A stretch of 64,000 bases of DNA from positions 248,001 through 312,000 of the forward strand of contig NZ_JAESND010000002.1 of the NCBI RefSeq assembly GCF_016865585.1. Direction: 5' to 3'. The position numbers and the translations under genes are program-made. Of the stretch, positions 26,951 to 36,738 are shown in pieces (within the stretch, counting starts at the first letter, position 1; each line of letters begins with the position of its first letter). The notes under the pieces were generated by a model. It was not told where the DNA came from. It did not search any database and saw only the letters and a program-made list of their open reading frames with translations. This DNA is from Jeongeupia naejangsanensis (lineage in GTDB: Bacteria > Pseudomonadota > Gammaproteobacteria > Burkholderiales > Chitinibacteraceae).

Positions 26951-27310
26951 ATGCCGCCCCCGCCCCCGCCCCCCGACCTGCAGCACGAGCTGGCTGCCAT
27001 CGACGCCACCTTTGCCACGCTGGCACTGGATCTGGGACAGGATTTGCGCGCGGAGCTGCTGGATGCCTACTGGCCGACACACGAGGCGTGCCTGAGTGAA
27101 ATCGGGCTGGCGCTGCAGCAGGGTCAGCATTATCTGGCCGAACGTGCGGCGCACCAGTTGAAGGGGGCGTGTGCGCAGATCGGCGCGGTTGGCATGGCAG
27201 CGCTGTGCCGGACGATCGAACTGGCGGCGCGCGAGTCCCGACTGGCCGGCGAGGCCCATGCCGATCTGGTCGTGCTGGCGACCGGCGTCGAGTCGGCGTT
27301 GCGGCGCTGA
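26951..27310 (+). CDS. Stand-alone Hpt (histidine phosphotransfer) protein
   Basis: A 119-residue four-helix-bundle phosphotransfer protein. After a proline-only run (residues 2-8), the domain carries the phospho-acceptor motif AAHQLKGACAQIGA. Hpt proteins shuttle phosphate between hybrid kinases and response regulators, but no hybrid kinase lies nearby. The start at 26951 is supported by AGGAA upstream; an ATG at 26918 near the promoter start would give a leaderless longer form. Confidence 0.82.
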   Translation: MPPPPPPPDLQHELAAIDATFATLALDLGQDLRAELLDAYWPTHEACLSEIGLALQQGQHYLAERAAHQLKGACAQIGAVGMAALCRTIELAARESRLAGEAHADLVVLATGVESALRR

Positions 27311-27379
27311 CTGTTACATGGACGCCGTAACGGCCGCGCTACACTGGCGCGTTTTTTTCCAATTCGGGCTTTTCTGACC

Positions 27380-27994
27380 ATGCAGCTGCAGTTCGATGTG
27401 CTGTTTCTGATCGGCACCGCCGCCTTCACGATTTCCGGCTATCTGGTCGGGGCAACGAAGCGCTTCGACGTACTGGGCGTAGTGATTCTTGCGCTGCTGA
27501 CTGCCATTGGTGGCGGGATGATCCGCGACGTCCTCGTCGATCGGGTGCCGCGCATTTTCCTCGACGCAGGCCCGCTGTACACGATTTTCGCCACCTTGCT
27601 GGTGGCCTGGGCGATCAAGCTGCACCAGCGCAATCGCGGCTTGTTGTACAAGATCTTCATCGTCGCCGATTCGATCGGTCTGGTTGCATTCAGCATTGCC
27701 GGCGCGCAGATCGGCCTCGACGTCGGGCTGAACCTGTTTGGTGTTGCTTTCCTTGCCTTCGTCACGGCTGTCGGCGGCGGGCTGGTACGCGACATGATGG
27801 TCAACGACGTCCCGTTCATCCTGCATGAAGATTTCTACGGCACGGTTGCCATCCTGGTGGCTGCGCTGTTGTATGCGGCAGCGCAGTCGGGCTGGCGTGG
27901 CCTGTGGGTCGAGTGGATCTTGTTCACGGTGGGGCTCGGCTTGCGCCTAGTCGCGCATCTGCGCGATTTCCGCCTGCCACGCGTCGGCCACTGA
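27380..27994 (+). CDS. TRIC-family cation channel (UPF0126, YicG/YadS-like)
   Basis: A 204-residue membrane protein with seven hydrophobic helices in an inverted repeat. The repeated family motif GGGMIRD in the first half and GGGLVRD in the second is diagnostic of prokaryotic TRIC channels, homotrimeric potassium-permeable channels. Its stop lies one base before the next gene's ATG. Confidence 0.9.
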   Translation: MQLQFDVLFLIGTAAFTISGYLVGATKRFDVLGVVILALLTAIGGGMIRDVLVDRVPRIFLDAGPLYTIFATLLVAWAIKLHQRNRGLLYKIFIVADSIGLVAFSIAGAQIGLDVGLNLFGVAFLAFVTAVGGGLVRDMMVNDVPFILHEDFYGTVAILVAALLYAAAQSGWRGLWVEWILFTVGLGLRLVAHLRDFRLPRVGH

Positions 27995-27995
27995 G

Positions 27996-28637
27996 ATGGA
28001 TGACAAGTTGCCGCTCGACTGGCCGGACTCCGGCGACCCGCGGGTCTGGGCCGACTGGCTGAAGGCGAGGCTGGCCGGGTCGCCGCGTCCCGAAGGCGGT
28101 GATTTTCCGTTCGAGCAGGAGTCGCGTCCGGCTGCGGTGCTGATTCCGATCGTGCCCCGTGCGGGTGGTGCGACGATCCTGCTGACCGAGCGGGCGGCGC
28201 ACCTGCCGACGCATGCCGGGCAGATCAGTTTTCCCGGCGGGCGGGTCGAGCCGGAGGACGAAGGCGCAATCGCTGCGGCCTTGCGCGAAAGTGCCGAGGA
28301 AATCGGCCTGGACCCCGGCTATGTGCGGGTCATCGACAGTCTGGGCAGTTATTACACCGTCAGCGCCTATGCAGTGACCCCGGTGATCGGCGTGCTGGAC
28401 CCCGGATTTTCGCTGGTGCCCTGCGCCGACGAGGTCGAGCAGGTCTTCGAGTTGCCGCTGGTAGCGCTGCTGGATCCGACAAGGTACGAGCGTCGCTGGG
28501 TCGAACGGCGCGGCCTGCGCGGGCAGACGCATTTCATCGAGATCGACGGCTACACCGTCTGGGGTGCGACGGCGAACATCCTGCTGATGCTGGCTGCGGC
28601 CCTGCGCGTCGCTGGTGAACCCCGGATCATCGACTGA
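27996..28637 (+). CDS. CoA pyrophosphatase (Nudix hydrolase, NudL-like)
   Basis: A 213-residue Nudix enzyme of the CoA-cleaving group. It splits coenzyme A to phosphopantetheine and 3',5'-ADP. The group signature LTERAAHLPTHAGQISFPGG precedes the Nudix box, which ends ALRESAEEIGL. It starts one base after the TRIC gene stop, so the two are co-transcribed. It converges with a histidine kinase gene. Confidence 0.9.
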   Translation: MDDKLPLDWPDSGDPRVWADWLKARLAGSPRPEGGDFPFEQESRPAAVLIPIVPRAGGATILLTERAAHLPTHAGQISFPGGRVEPEDEGAIAAALRESAEEIGLDPGYVRVIDSLGSYYTVSAYAVTPVIGVLDPGFSLVPCADEVEQVFELPLVALLDPTRYERRWVERRGLRGQTHFIEIDGYTVWGATANILLMLAAALRVAGEPRIID

Positions 28638-28640
28638 GGG

Positions 28641-30029
28641 TCAGTCGGCTGCGCGCTGCTTGGGTAAGGTGACTCTGGCAATCAGGCCGTGTGGCTCGGC
28701 ATCGGCCAGTACGATGCTGCCGCCATGGCGTTCGGCAATTTCCTTGACGATGGCCATGCCCAGTCCGCAACCGTTGCCGTCGTTCTGGTTGACGCGGTAA
28801 AAGCGCTCGAATACGCGGGGTTTCTGTTCGTCGGGGATGCCATTGCCATCGTCTTCAACCTCGACGATGTAGTCCGTACCCTGTTCGAACAGGCGTACGG
28901 TGATGCTGCAGCCGCGCGGAATGTACTTGATCGCATTCTCGATCAGGTTGACGAACAGCTCGCGCAGCAAGGCCGGATTGCCGTCGATGTTCGCTTCCGG
29001 CAGTGCGCTGTCGCAGCCGAGATCCATGCCGGCGGCGAGCGCACGCGGTACCGACTCTGCTGTCAGGTCGCGAATCAGTTTGGCGAGGTCGACCTTCATG
29101 CCCGGCGTGCCGGTCTGCGCACCGGGCTCTGAGCGTGCCAGCGTCAGCAGCTGGTTCACGAGGTGGATGCTGCGGGTGGCGCTCGCATGGACGAGATTGA
29201 GCCGGTCACGCAGGCCTTCCGGTGTCGATTCGCGCATCGCCAGTTCGGTCTGCGATTTCAGCCCGGCCAGCGGTGTGCGCAGCTGGTGGGCGGCATCGGC
29301 AATGAAGCGCCGCTGCCTGGACACGCTTTCGTTGGTCGTCGACAGCAGGTGGTTCAGCGCGTGCGTCAGCGATTGCAGCTCGACCGGCAGTGCGTGCGTC
29401 TCCAGCGGCGCCAGATCCTGTGGCGCGCGGTGTTCGACGCTGCGCTGGAGCTTTTCCAGTGGTCGCAGACCGCGGCGGATGCCCAGCCAGACCAGTGCGC
29501 TCATCGCGATGATCAACAGGCCCATCGGAATGCCGGTTGCAAGCAGGATTTCGCGCGACATCTGGCTGCGCTTCTGCAGATTCTTGCCGACCTGCACGTG
29601 CAGCCAGTGATTGGGGCGATTCAGCGGATAGTAGAGCGACAAGGCGCGAATCGGTTCGCTGCCCTGCATGGTGTTGTAGAACAGGGGCTTGTCGGCGACC
29701 GGTGTGCCGGATGGCGGCGGAAGACGGCGATTCCCGAGAATCATCCCGCCGGGAAGCGTGCTGACGGTATAGAAGAGTTTGTCGTCAGGACCTTCCTCGA
29801 GCAGCAACTGGGCTGCGCGGGGAAAGTCGACGACGAGGCCGTCATCGTAAGGCTGGACTTGCCGGGCAATGGCCCGTGCGGTTTGCAGCAGGCTATTGTC
29901 GGTAATGGCGTTGGCGTAGTGCGTCGCGACGTTGTAGTACAGCGCCGCACCGGCCAGCCAGAGGACGATTTGCGGGATCAGCAGCCACAGGAGCAGCTGC
30001 CGTTTGAGCGAGACCTTATCCCGCAGCAT
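28641..30029 (-). CDS. Sensor histidine kinase (TctE/QseC-like)
   Basis: A 462-residue kinase. TM1 lies at residues 10-30, a periplasmic 2CSK-like domain follows, TM2 lies at about 160-180, then a HAMP linker, H-box FIADAAHQLRTPLAGL, N-box LIENAIKYI and G-box CGLGMAIVKEIAERHGG. It pairs with the regulator that overlaps its start by 14 nt. The signal is unknown. It is a different copy from the pair at 19.6-21.6 kb, with similar architecture. Confidence 0.92.
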   Translation of the reverse strand: MLRDKVSLKRQLLLWLLIPQIVLWLAGAALYYNVATHYANAITDNSLLQTARAIARQVQPYDDGLVVDFPRAAQLLLEEGPDDKLFYTVSTLPGGMILGNRRLPPPSGTPVADKPLFYNTMQGSEPIRALSLYYPLNRPNHWLHVQVGKNLQKRSQMSREILLATGIPMGLLIIAMSALVWLGIRRGLRPLEKLQRSVEHRAPQDLAPLETHALPVELQSLTHALNHLLSTTNESVSRQRRFIADAAHQLRTPLAGLKSQTELAMRESTPEGLRDRLNLVHASATRSIHLVNQLLTLARSEPGAQTGTPGMKVDLAKLIRDLTAESVPRALAAGMDLGCDSALPEANIDGNPALLRELFVNLIENAIKYIPRGCSITVRLFEQGTDYIVEVEDDGNGIPDEQKPRVFERFYRVNQNDGNGCGLGMAIVKEIAERHGGSIVLADAEPHGLIARVTLPKQRAAD

Positions 30030-30714
30030 CCTGCGACAGCGGCTGTTGCTTCTCGAGCAGGTAGCCCAGGCCACGGATGGTCCGGATCACCACGCCGCAC
30101 GGTTCGAGCTTCTTGCGAAGACGGTGCACGTACACTTCGATCGCGTTCAGGCCGACTTCGGCATTGTCCGAACCGAGTTCGGAAACGATCTGTTCCTTGG
30201 TGACGACGCGGTCGATGTTCGACATCAGGATCTCGAGCACGGTCAGCTCGCGAGCGGACAGGTCGAGCGGGGTGTCGTTACACCAGGCGCGCTGGCCGGC
30301 ACGATCAAGACGCAGGTTGCCGAGTTGCTGGACCGATTGCGGCAGGATCTGGCTGCGACGCAGCAGGGCGCGCAGGCGGGCTTCGAGTTCTGCGAACTCG
30401 AACGGCTTGGCGAGGTAGTCGTCGGCGCCGGCGTCCAGGCCTGCAACGCGTTCTTCCAGACCGTCAAGTGCGGTCAGGATCAGGATCGGCAGCGACGGCT
30501 TGTGCTGGCGAACGTTGCGCAGCACGGTCAGGCCGTCCATGTTCGGGAGGCCGATGTCGAGCACGACGATGTCGTAGTCGTTGTGCAGAAGGATCTGCAG
30601 CGCCAGCGCGCCGTCGTTGACACAGTCAACCTGGAAATCGGCCTGCGACAGGCTGGTTTTCAGGGCGTCGGCGAGAATGAGGTCGTCTTCGGCAAGAAAA
30701 AGCCGGGTGCTCAT
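30016..30714 (-). CDS. OmpR-family response regulator (QseB/TctD-like)
   Basis: A 232-residue regulator. Receiver domain: LFLAEDDLILADAL, phospho-Asp in VVLDIGLPNMDG and Lys in LAKPFEF. Winged helix: LSARELTVLEILM and IEVYVHRLRKKLEPCGV. It lies 81 nt downstream of hemH on the same strand, so it may be transcribed in part from the upstream operon. The targets are unknown. Confidence 0.92.
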   Translation of the reverse strand: MSTRLFLAEDDLILADALKTSLSQADFQVDCVNDGALALQILLHNDYDIVVLDIGLPNMDGLTVLRNVRQHKPSLPILILTALDGLEERVAGLDAGADDYLAKPFEFAELEARLRALLRRSQILPQSVQQLGNLRLDRAGQRAWCNDTPLDLSARELTVLEILMSNIDRVVTKEQIVSELGSDNAEVGLNAIEVYVHRLRKKLEPCGVVIRTIRGLGYLLEKQQPLSQDAAG

Positions 30715-30795
30715 GGTGGGAAACCTCCGGGAACTCGGTGTTCTGTAAGGAAATGCTTACTGCTGAGTGTAACTGCTATTTCGCCAATTTCCCAG

Positions 30796-31902
30796 TTATT
30801 TTGATGCACCCAGCTTTCGGGCGCGCTCCCTGCTTTCCCTAGCCAGACCGGTGGCCTGTTCGGCCTGCCAGTCAGGCGCCAGCCAGCCCGAAAGTTCGCG
30901 CTCAACAAGGTCTGCCAGCACCTTGATCCAGTCGCCGTTGTCATTCAGGCAGGCGATGTAGCGGAAGCTGCCACCACCGGCGGTGAGGAAGGTTTCCTTG
31001 CCCTCGATCGCGATTTCCTCAAGCGTTTCAAGGCAATCGGCGGCGAAGCCGGGACAGATGACATCGAGGCGGCCGACGCCGGCCTTGCCCAGCTTTGTCA
31101 GCACGTCGGCGGTGTACGGCTTGAGCCATTCGGCCTTGCCGAAGCGCGACTGGAAACTCAGCGTGTACTGGTCCGGGTCGAGTTCCAGCGCGTCGGCAAG
31201 CAGCCTAGCCGTCTTGTGGCAGTGGCAGAAATAGGGGTCGCCCTTGGTCAGCGTGTAGCGGGGCAGGCCATGGAAGCTCATCAGCAGATGGTCGCCACGT
31301 CCTTCACGCTGCCAGTGCGCGCGAACCTGGCCGGCGAGCGCATCGATGTAACCGGCGTGGTCGTGAAAACTGCGCACGGTACGCAGCGCCGGCTGGTTGC
31401 GGTAGCGCATGAGCTGGGTGAACGCGGCATCGCAGGCGGTGGCGGTCGTGCTGGCTGCATACTGCGGGTACAGCGGCATCAGCAGGATCCGGTCACAGCC
31501 GGCGGTCTTGAGCGTATCCAGACCCGCCGCGATCGACGGTTCGCCATAACGCATGCCGACCGCGAACGACAGCGGCACCTGCAGCCGCTCGCCCAGATAA
31601 CCCTTGAGCAGGCGCGCCTGCTTCTGCGTCCAGACCTGCAGAGGGGAGCCTTCCTTGCTCCAGATGCTGGCGTACTTGTGGGCCGATTTCTTCGGTCGCA
31701 CGTTCAGGATGACGCCGCGCAGGATCAGTTGCCAAAGCAGCTTCGGAATCTCGACCACGCGTGGATCGGACAGGAACTGGCGCAGATAGGGTTTGACCGC
31801 CGCAGCGGTCGGCGCGTCCGGGGTGCCGAGGTTGACCAGCAGAACGCCGATCCGGGCGGGCTGATCGTGGCTGAATTCGGGTTCTACGGCAAAACGGCTC
31901 AT
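30796..31902 (-). CDS. hemH: Ferrochelatase
   Basis: HemH, 368 residues, inserts Fe2+ into protoporphyrin IX as the last step of haem synthesis. [14 protein letters not shown] opens the fold, the active-site histidine is in [18 protein letters not shown], and the acidic residue is in [15 protein letters not shown]. The extra C-terminal 40 residues are not membrane-like. The ATG at 31902 follows CAGGAAAG. Only 14 nt separate it from the transglutaminase gene upstream. Confidence 0.96.
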   Translation of the reverse strand: MSRFAVEPEFSHDQPARIGVLLVNLGTPDAPTAAAVKPYLRQFLSDPRVVEIPKLLWQLILRGVILNVRPKKSAHKYASIWSKEGSPLQVWTQKQARLLKGYLGERLQVPLSFAVGMRYGEPSIAAGLDTLKTAGCDRILLMPLYPQYAASTTATACDAAFTQLMRYRNQPALRTVRSFHDHAGYIDALAGQVRAHWQREGRGDHLLMSFHGLPRYTLTKGDPYFCHCHKTARLLADALELDPDQYTLSFQSRFGKAEWLKPYTADVLTKLGKAGVGRLDVICPGFAADCLETLEEIAIEGKETFLTAGGGSFRYIACLNDNGDWIKVLADLVERELSGWLAPDWQAEQATGLARESRERARKLGASK

Positions 31903-31916
31903 TGATTCTTTCCTGA

Positions 31917-33860
31917 TTACGGGGCACGGGACAGGCGCAGCGTCCTGACCCGGGTACGCAGTTCGTCAAGGGCGGCGTGATCTTCGCCATATCGGGCGGC
32001 CAGATAGCATCGGGCGATCGCATCCAGCGCATCGCGATGGCCGGGCAGTGCGCCGGTGGCGCGCTGGATCAGCGCAGTGGGTGTTTCGCCGGGGTAGGCG
32101 GCGATGCCGGCCCGGTCGAGTTTGGCGATGAACCGCAGCCAGCTGCGCATTGCCGCATCGCGGGGGGGCGGCCGGCTGCGCCAGCGCTGCATGACGGCAT
32201 AACCGGCCAGCAGTGTCAGTACAAGGGCCGCAAACCAGCCGATGAACGCCATCGAGGCCAGCGCGTCGATGCCGAGCCGGTTGAGCAACTGCATCTGGCG
32301 TTGCGCATCATAACCGATCACCCAGCGGTTCCACTGGAAAACGGTCGCGTCCCAGTGCTGGCGCAGTCCCTTGAGCCAAGGGGCCTCGTTACGCAGCACA
32401 CCGGGCAGCCGGGCCGCATCCGTGACGCTTTGTGCCAGCCCCTGGTTGATCCGGTTCGGCGCAATCGCCGCGGTGGGATCGACCCGCTGCCAGCCGCGAT
32501 CGTCGAGCCAGACCTCGGTCCAGGCGTGTGCGTCGGCCTGGCGGACCAGCCAGTAATCACCGCCGGCGTTGCGCTCGCCGCCGAGATAACCGCCGACGAC
32601 GCGGGCCGGGACACCGGCCGCACGCATCAGAAAGACGAAGGCGCCGGCGTAGTGTTCGCAGAAGCCTTCACGTGTCGTGAACAGCAAGTCGTCGACCGGG
32701 TCGGGTCCGGGCAGCAATGGCGGGGTCAGCGAATAACTGAACCGGCCTGCCCGCAGCCACTGCTGTGCTGCATCGACGCGGGCCGGCGCGGACAGCGTCT
32801 GCCATTGCCGGGCCAGCGCGCGCGCTTTCGGGTTGCCCGAGGCCGGCAGGTCAAGATTGCGGCGCAGTACGGCATCCGGCTCGCGGGCGTGCCAGCCGGG
32901 GCTGCTGACGATGTCGACCCGGCGACGCTGCGTGAGCGGCGCATCGGCAACCAGCTGGAAACGCGACGTCAGCCGCGTGCGTTCGGGCCAGCGTACCGGC
33001 AGGTCGAGTGCCAGCAGCCAGCTGCGCTCGTTCGGCTCCATCAGCATGCTGTATCGCACCGTCGGTCCGACGGCGATGGCGGTGGGGCGGACGCCGGTGT
33101 CATCGTGCAGCTGTTGCCAGTTGCGGCCGTCGAAGCGCTCGAATACCGGGCCGCGCCAGTACATCGTCGAGACCGGCGGCGCCTCGCCGTCAAAGCTGAC
33201 GCGGAAGGCCGGACTGTCGTCGAGCGCCAGATTGGTAAAGCTGCCCGGACTCATCACGTCCGACAGGCCGCTGCTGGCACCGCCTCGGTCTTCCGGCATG
33301 CTCCACAACGGTCCGGACAGGCGCGGGAACAGCAAAAACAGCAGCAGAATGACCGGCGTGGCTTCTGCCAGCATGCGCAGGGCGCGCCAGGCTTCGTCGC
33401 GCTCGAAGCGGTCGCTGCGCCGTTGCCATGCCATCAGCTGGGTGGTCAGCGCGACTGCGGTGGCCAGCGCCCAGAGCAGCATCCAGAACGATTGCGAAAC
33501 GAGGAACATGGCGCCGCTGGCAAAGTAGCCGAGCAGGGTGAGGACCGCGGCGTCGCGCCTGCCATGCGTCTCGAGCAGCTTGATCGCGATCAGGCTGACC
33601 AGCATGGCCACGCCCCCGCTGCGGCCGATCAGCGTGCGGAACTGCCAGAACACCAGCGCCAGCAAGGCCAGCATCAAGGCATAACGCAGCCAGCGCGACG
33701 GAAGCGCCTTGCCGCGGTACACAAGGCTGGCACGCCAGACCGGTACCGCGATGATCAGCAGCGCCAGCCAGGGGGGGAGTGTCAGCAGATGGGGCAGCAG
33801 CGCCATCATCAGGGCGGCGATCAGCGCATACAGCGCGCGGCTGGGCAGCGTATCGCTCAT
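31917..33860 (-). CDS. tgpA: TgpA-like membrane transglutaminase (DUF3488 domain)
   Basis: A 647-residue protein with five or six N-terminal membrane helices (residues 1-190), a periplasmic transglutaminase-like core, one more helix (about 545-565) and a C-terminal DUF4129-like tail. The catalytic triad residues lie in [12 protein letters not shown] (Cys), [11 protein letters not shown] (His) and RVDPTAAI (Asp). TgpA is essential in Pseudomonas aeruginosa, and the family is thought to act in cell-envelope biology. It overlaps the DUF58 gene by 4 nt. Confidence 0.92.
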   Translation of the reverse strand: MSDTLPSRALYALIAALMMALLPHLLTLPPWLALLIIAVPVWRASLVYRGKALPSRWLRYALMLALLALVFWQFRTLIGRSGGVAMLVSLIAIKLLETHGRRDAAVLTLLGYFASGAMFLVSQSFWMLLWALATAVALTTQLMAWQRRSDRFERDEAWRALRMLAEATPVILLLFLLFPRLSGPLWSMPEDRGGASSGLSDVMSPGSFTNLALDDSPAFRVSFDGEAPPVSTMYWRGPVFERFDGRNWQQLHDDTGVRPTAIAVGPTVRYSMLMEPNERSWLLALDLPVRWPERTRLTSRFQLVADAPLTQRRRVDIVSSPGWHAREPDAVLRRNLDLPASGNPKARALARQWQTLSAPARVDAAQQWLRAGRFSYSLTPPLLPGPDPVDDLLFTTREGFCEHYAGAFVFLMRAAGVPARVVGGYLGGERNAGGDYWLVRQADAHAWTEVWLDDRGWQRVDPTAAIAPNRINQGLAQSVTDAARLPGVLRNEAPWLKGLRQHWDATVFQWNRWVIGYDAQRQMQLLNRLGIDALASMAFIGWFAALVLTLLAGYAVMQRWRSRPPPRDAAMRSWLRFIAKLDRAGIAAYPGETPTALIQRATGALPGHRDALDAIARCYLAARYGEDHAALDELRTRVRTLRLSRAP

Positions 33861-34810
33861 GACGGTGTCTGTCCGAACAGGGCCAGCGCTCGCAGGCAGG
33901 CGTGCCGGTGCGCGGGGCCTCGACCGCGTGGCAGCGTCGTGCCTGGTAGCGCCAGCGCGTAACGGTCACCGGCGGCTTCGGCCGCCAGTACCCATGCGGT
34001 CAGCCGGGACAATCTCGCCTCGGTGCCGAGTTCCGGCAGGGTGTGCCAGTCGAACAGCCAGGTCTGGCCTTCGACCCGGTCGTCCTGACGGACAAGCAGG
34101 GCATCGAGGCGGGCGAACTGCTTCCAGGCAATCTGCCTCGGCGTGTCGCCGGGGACGTAATTGCGCAGCCCGGCAAAATCGTCGTCGCCACGAACGCGTC
34201 GCTGACCCCGATCACCGTTTTCTCCGTGAAAGGGCGGCGCGTTTGCCTCTGGCTGCGGGTAAACGAGGCAGCGTGCGTCGAGATTGGCGTAGCTCCAGGC
34301 CTTGCACCAGCCACTCGGATAAGCGGTGTCGATGCGCATGGTCGGCATGCCCAGCCAGCCGCGTGCCAGCGTCGCGACCGGCAGGTGTGCGATAGCGGTG
34401 TCGTCGCGATCGATGGCTTCGATCCAGCTTGCCGGGTGGCCACGCAGCGACAGATTCAGCGCGCGCCGGGGCGGTTTGCCCGGGTTGGACAGCGAGACCG
34501 GGAAATGCGCGGTGTCACCGGCAAAGACCGGTTCGGTGGCCAGTGTGCGCAGTTCGATCTTCAACAGGTTGCGATAGCTCTGCAGCAACGCGGCATGACC
34601 GAGACCGATCAGGACGAAGGCGAACAGGTAGGCGAGGCTCAGCTGGTAGTTGATGGCGCCGATCAGCACTAGCACTGCGGTCGCTGCATAGATCGCGCCG
34701 AACAGCGTGGGCAGGACATAGATGCGATTGTGCTTGAGCGCCACCACGGACGCAGGTGGATGCCGGCGCGTCTGCTCGCGTTGCCACCGGGATCGAAGCC
34801 AGCGAAGCAT
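33857..34810 (-). CDS. DUF58-domain protein
   Basis: A 317-residue protein with two membrane helices near the N-terminus (residues 32-75) and the DUF58 motif in PGDTPRQIAWKQFAR. DUF58 proteins almost always travel with MoxR ATPases and TgpA transglutaminases, as here, and are thought to be clients or partners of the ATPase. Start and stop overlap both neighbours (1 and 4 nt), so the three are made together. Confidence 0.92.
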   Translation of the reverse strand: MLRWLRSRWQREQTRRHPPASVVALKHNRIYVLPTLFGAIYAATAVLVLIGAINYQLSLAYLFAFVLIGLGHAALLQSYRNLLKIELRTLATEPVFAGDTAHFPVSLSNPGKPPRRALNLSLRGHPASWIEAIDRDDTAIAHLPVATLARGWLGMPTMRIDTAYPSGWCKAWSYANLDARCLVYPQPEANAPPFHGENGDRGQRRVRGDDDFAGLRNYVPGDTPRQIAWKQFARLDALLVRQDDRVEGQTWLFDWHTLPELGTEARLSRLTAWVLAAEAAGDRYALALPGTTLPRGRGPAHRHACLRALALFGQTPS

Positions 34811-35721
34811 CAGGGAATGGCGACGGTGTCGAGCAGCTCGACCGCCGCCAGTGCATCCGGCCGCCCGCTGGCACGCGACAGCAGCCGGTGGCCGGCAATG
34901 GCCGGGAATACGGCCTGCACGTCTTCGGGGATCGCGTGATCCCGGCCGTCGAGCCAGGCCCATGCGCGCGTTGCGGCAACCAGCCCGATCAGCGCCCGTG
35001 GCGACAGGCCGCAAGCAAAACGCTCGTGATGCCGGGTGGCGGCAGCCAGCGCCTGGATGTAGTCGAGCAGCGGCGGGGCGATCCGGATTGCGCTGGCGTC
35101 GCGCTGCGCGTTGGCAAGTGTCGCCTGATCGCACATCGGTGCGAGCTGTGCGACCAGCTCGCGCCGGCCTTCGCCCGTGAGCATGGCCCGTTCCGCCTCG
35201 TGGCCCGGATAGCCGAGTTCCAGTCGCATCAGAAAGCGGTCTAGCTGTGATTCGGGCAGAGGGAAGGTGCCGATCTGGTGCTGCGGGTTCTGCGTGGCAA
35301 TGACGAAAAATGGTTCGGGCAGCGCATAGGTCTCGCCGTCGACGCTGACCTGATGCTCTTCCATCGCCTCGAGCAGCGCCGACTGGGTTTTCGGCGGCGC
35401 CCGGTTGATCTCGTCTGCGAGCAGCACCTGTGTGAACACGGGGCCGTGGTGGAAGCGGAAACGCCCGCTGTCGCGCTCGTAGACCGATACGCCGAGCAGA
35501 TCGGCGGGCAGCAGGTCGCTGGTGAACTGGACGCGGGAAAAACGCAGGCCGAGTGTTGCGGCGATCGCGTGCGCCAGTGTGGTCTTGCCGACGCCGGGCA
35601 GATCCTCGAGCAGCAAATGGCCCCGGGCAAGCAGGCCGGCGACGGCTAGCCGGATCGGTTTTTCCTTGCCGAGGATGACGCGGTTGAGCTGGGTCAGAAC
35701 GGGTTGAAGCGGATGGGACAT
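34810..35721 (-). CDS. MoxR-family AAA+ ATPase
   Basis: A 303-residue AAA+ ATPase. It has Walker A DLPGVGKTTLAHAI, Walker B VLLADEINRAPPKTQSALLEAMEE, sensor 1 in FVIATQNPQ and the C-terminal lid. MoxR ATPases act as chaperones that assemble or activate partner complexes, here probably DUF58 and TgpA. The ATG at 35721 is chosen; the frame upstream is antisense to the outer-membrane-protein gene. Confidence 0.95.
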   Translation of the reverse strand: MSHPLQPVLTQLNRVILGKEKPIRLAVAGLLARGHLLLEDLPGVGKTTLAHAIAATLGLRFSRVQFTSDLLPADLLGVSVYERDSGRFRFHHGPVFTQVLLADEINRAPPKTQSALLEAMEEHQVSVDGETYALPEPFFVIATQNPQHQIGTFPLPESQLDRFLMRLELGYPGHEAERAMLTGEGRRELVAQLAPMCDQATLANAQRDASAIRIAPPLLDYIQALAAATRHHERFACGLSPRALIGLVAATRAWAWLDGRDHAIPEDVQAVFPAIAGHRLLSRASGRPDALAAVELLDTVAIP

Positions 35722-35734
35722 GGATGCGTGGGAC

Positions 35735-36625
35735 TCAGAATGCGCCGGAAAAACTGATGCCGAATAGCGGCGCGGTGTCGTAGTTTTCGCTGCCGATCTC
35801 GTGGCCGCGATCGTCTTCGAGCTTGAGCTTGCCGCCGAAGGCTGCCGCGGCGTAGGCGTCGATGCGCCAGCCGGGCTGCGCCGCGTAACCGATGCGCAGG
35901 TAAACGGGCAAGCGGTCGTGCTGGCCGACGCCCCCCGGAGAAACGGTGTTGTCGCTGGCGAGCCGGAAACGCTCGGACCGGTACGCGCCGCCTGCAGCGA
36001 TTTGCCAGCGTTCGGTCGCGGCATAGCTCAGCTCGAGGCCGCCGGGGCCCGACGGGCCTGCATCGAATGGATTGCCGAGATGCCACTGCTTGTCGATCTG
36101 CCAGTCGACGACCAGGAAAGGGAACGCGCTGGTCTTGTCGAACTCGCGGAACACCCCGACACCGAGGCCGAGTTGCAAGGTTTCGCTGAATTGCTGCACG
36201 GCTATGAAGGTGGCGCCGTAGCCGATCGCATCGCTGCCGGCGGCACCGCGCTCGCCGGCGTATTCGATCGTCGGCATGATCGAGAAGCTCTGGTAACCGG
36301 CGGTCACGTAATTGACGTGGAAGCCCAGGTTGCCCTGGCGGACCGTGTCCCACGGGGCCTTGCCGCCAAAGCGCGTCGGTGATTCGAAGTCCCAGTGATC
36401 CTGCGCCAGCCGCACGCCAAGGCCGAAGCTCCAGCCGGGGTTCATCGCCTGATCGGCACTGGCGCTGAACAGGATGCTGTTCAGCCCGGCTTTGCCGCCG
36501 TCGTCGAGCTGGGCATTTCCCTGCCAGATCGGTGTCAGCGAAACGCTGTACTGCGGCGCATCGGCGTGCGCCAGCGCGGCGGACATCAGGCAGGCGAGCA
36601 GGGCGAGGCGGAACGGCTGCAGCAT
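35735..36625 (-). CDS. Outer-membrane beta-barrel-like exported protein
   Basis: A 296-residue protein with a signal peptide (residues 1-22, ending ALAHADAP) and alternating short amphipathic strands rich in aromatic residues, ending in phenylalanine (GISFSGAF), as outer-membrane barrels do. It resembles DUF6268-type barrels but I cannot be sure. It lies 13 nt upstream of the moxR gene on the same strand, so it may head that operon. A divergent promoter region separates it from the deacetylase gene. Confidence 0.7.
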   Translation of the reverse strand: MLQPFRLALLACLMSAALAHADAPQYSVSLTPIWQGNAQLDDGGKAGLNSILFSASADQAMNPGWSFGLGVRLAQDHWDFESPTRFGGKAPWDTVRQGNLGFHVNYVTAGYQSFSIMPTIEYAGERGAAGSDAIGYGATFIAVQQFSETLQLGLGVGVFREFDKTSAFPFLVVDWQIDKQWHLGNPFDAGPSGPGGLELSYAATERWQIAAGGAYRSERFRLASDNTVSPGGVGQHDRLPVYLRIGYAAQPGWRIDAYAAAAFGGKLKLEDDRGHEIGSENYDTAPLFGISFSGAF

Positions 36626-36738
36626 GGAGATCCCGAGCGGAAACGGAGTGTGAATTTTGCCGAGTACGGGTGTGCGGCGTACACTCGGTCTGCAAATATC
36701 TAAGCAAAACAATAACAGCTTTCGTCAAGAGGCCGAGT

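Noticed and set aside
27336-27358. Terminator after the Hpt gene (CGCGC stem plus T7)
   Set aside because: The stem has only five pairs and the same bases also resemble a -10 region (TACACT) for the channel gene, so neither call is secure.
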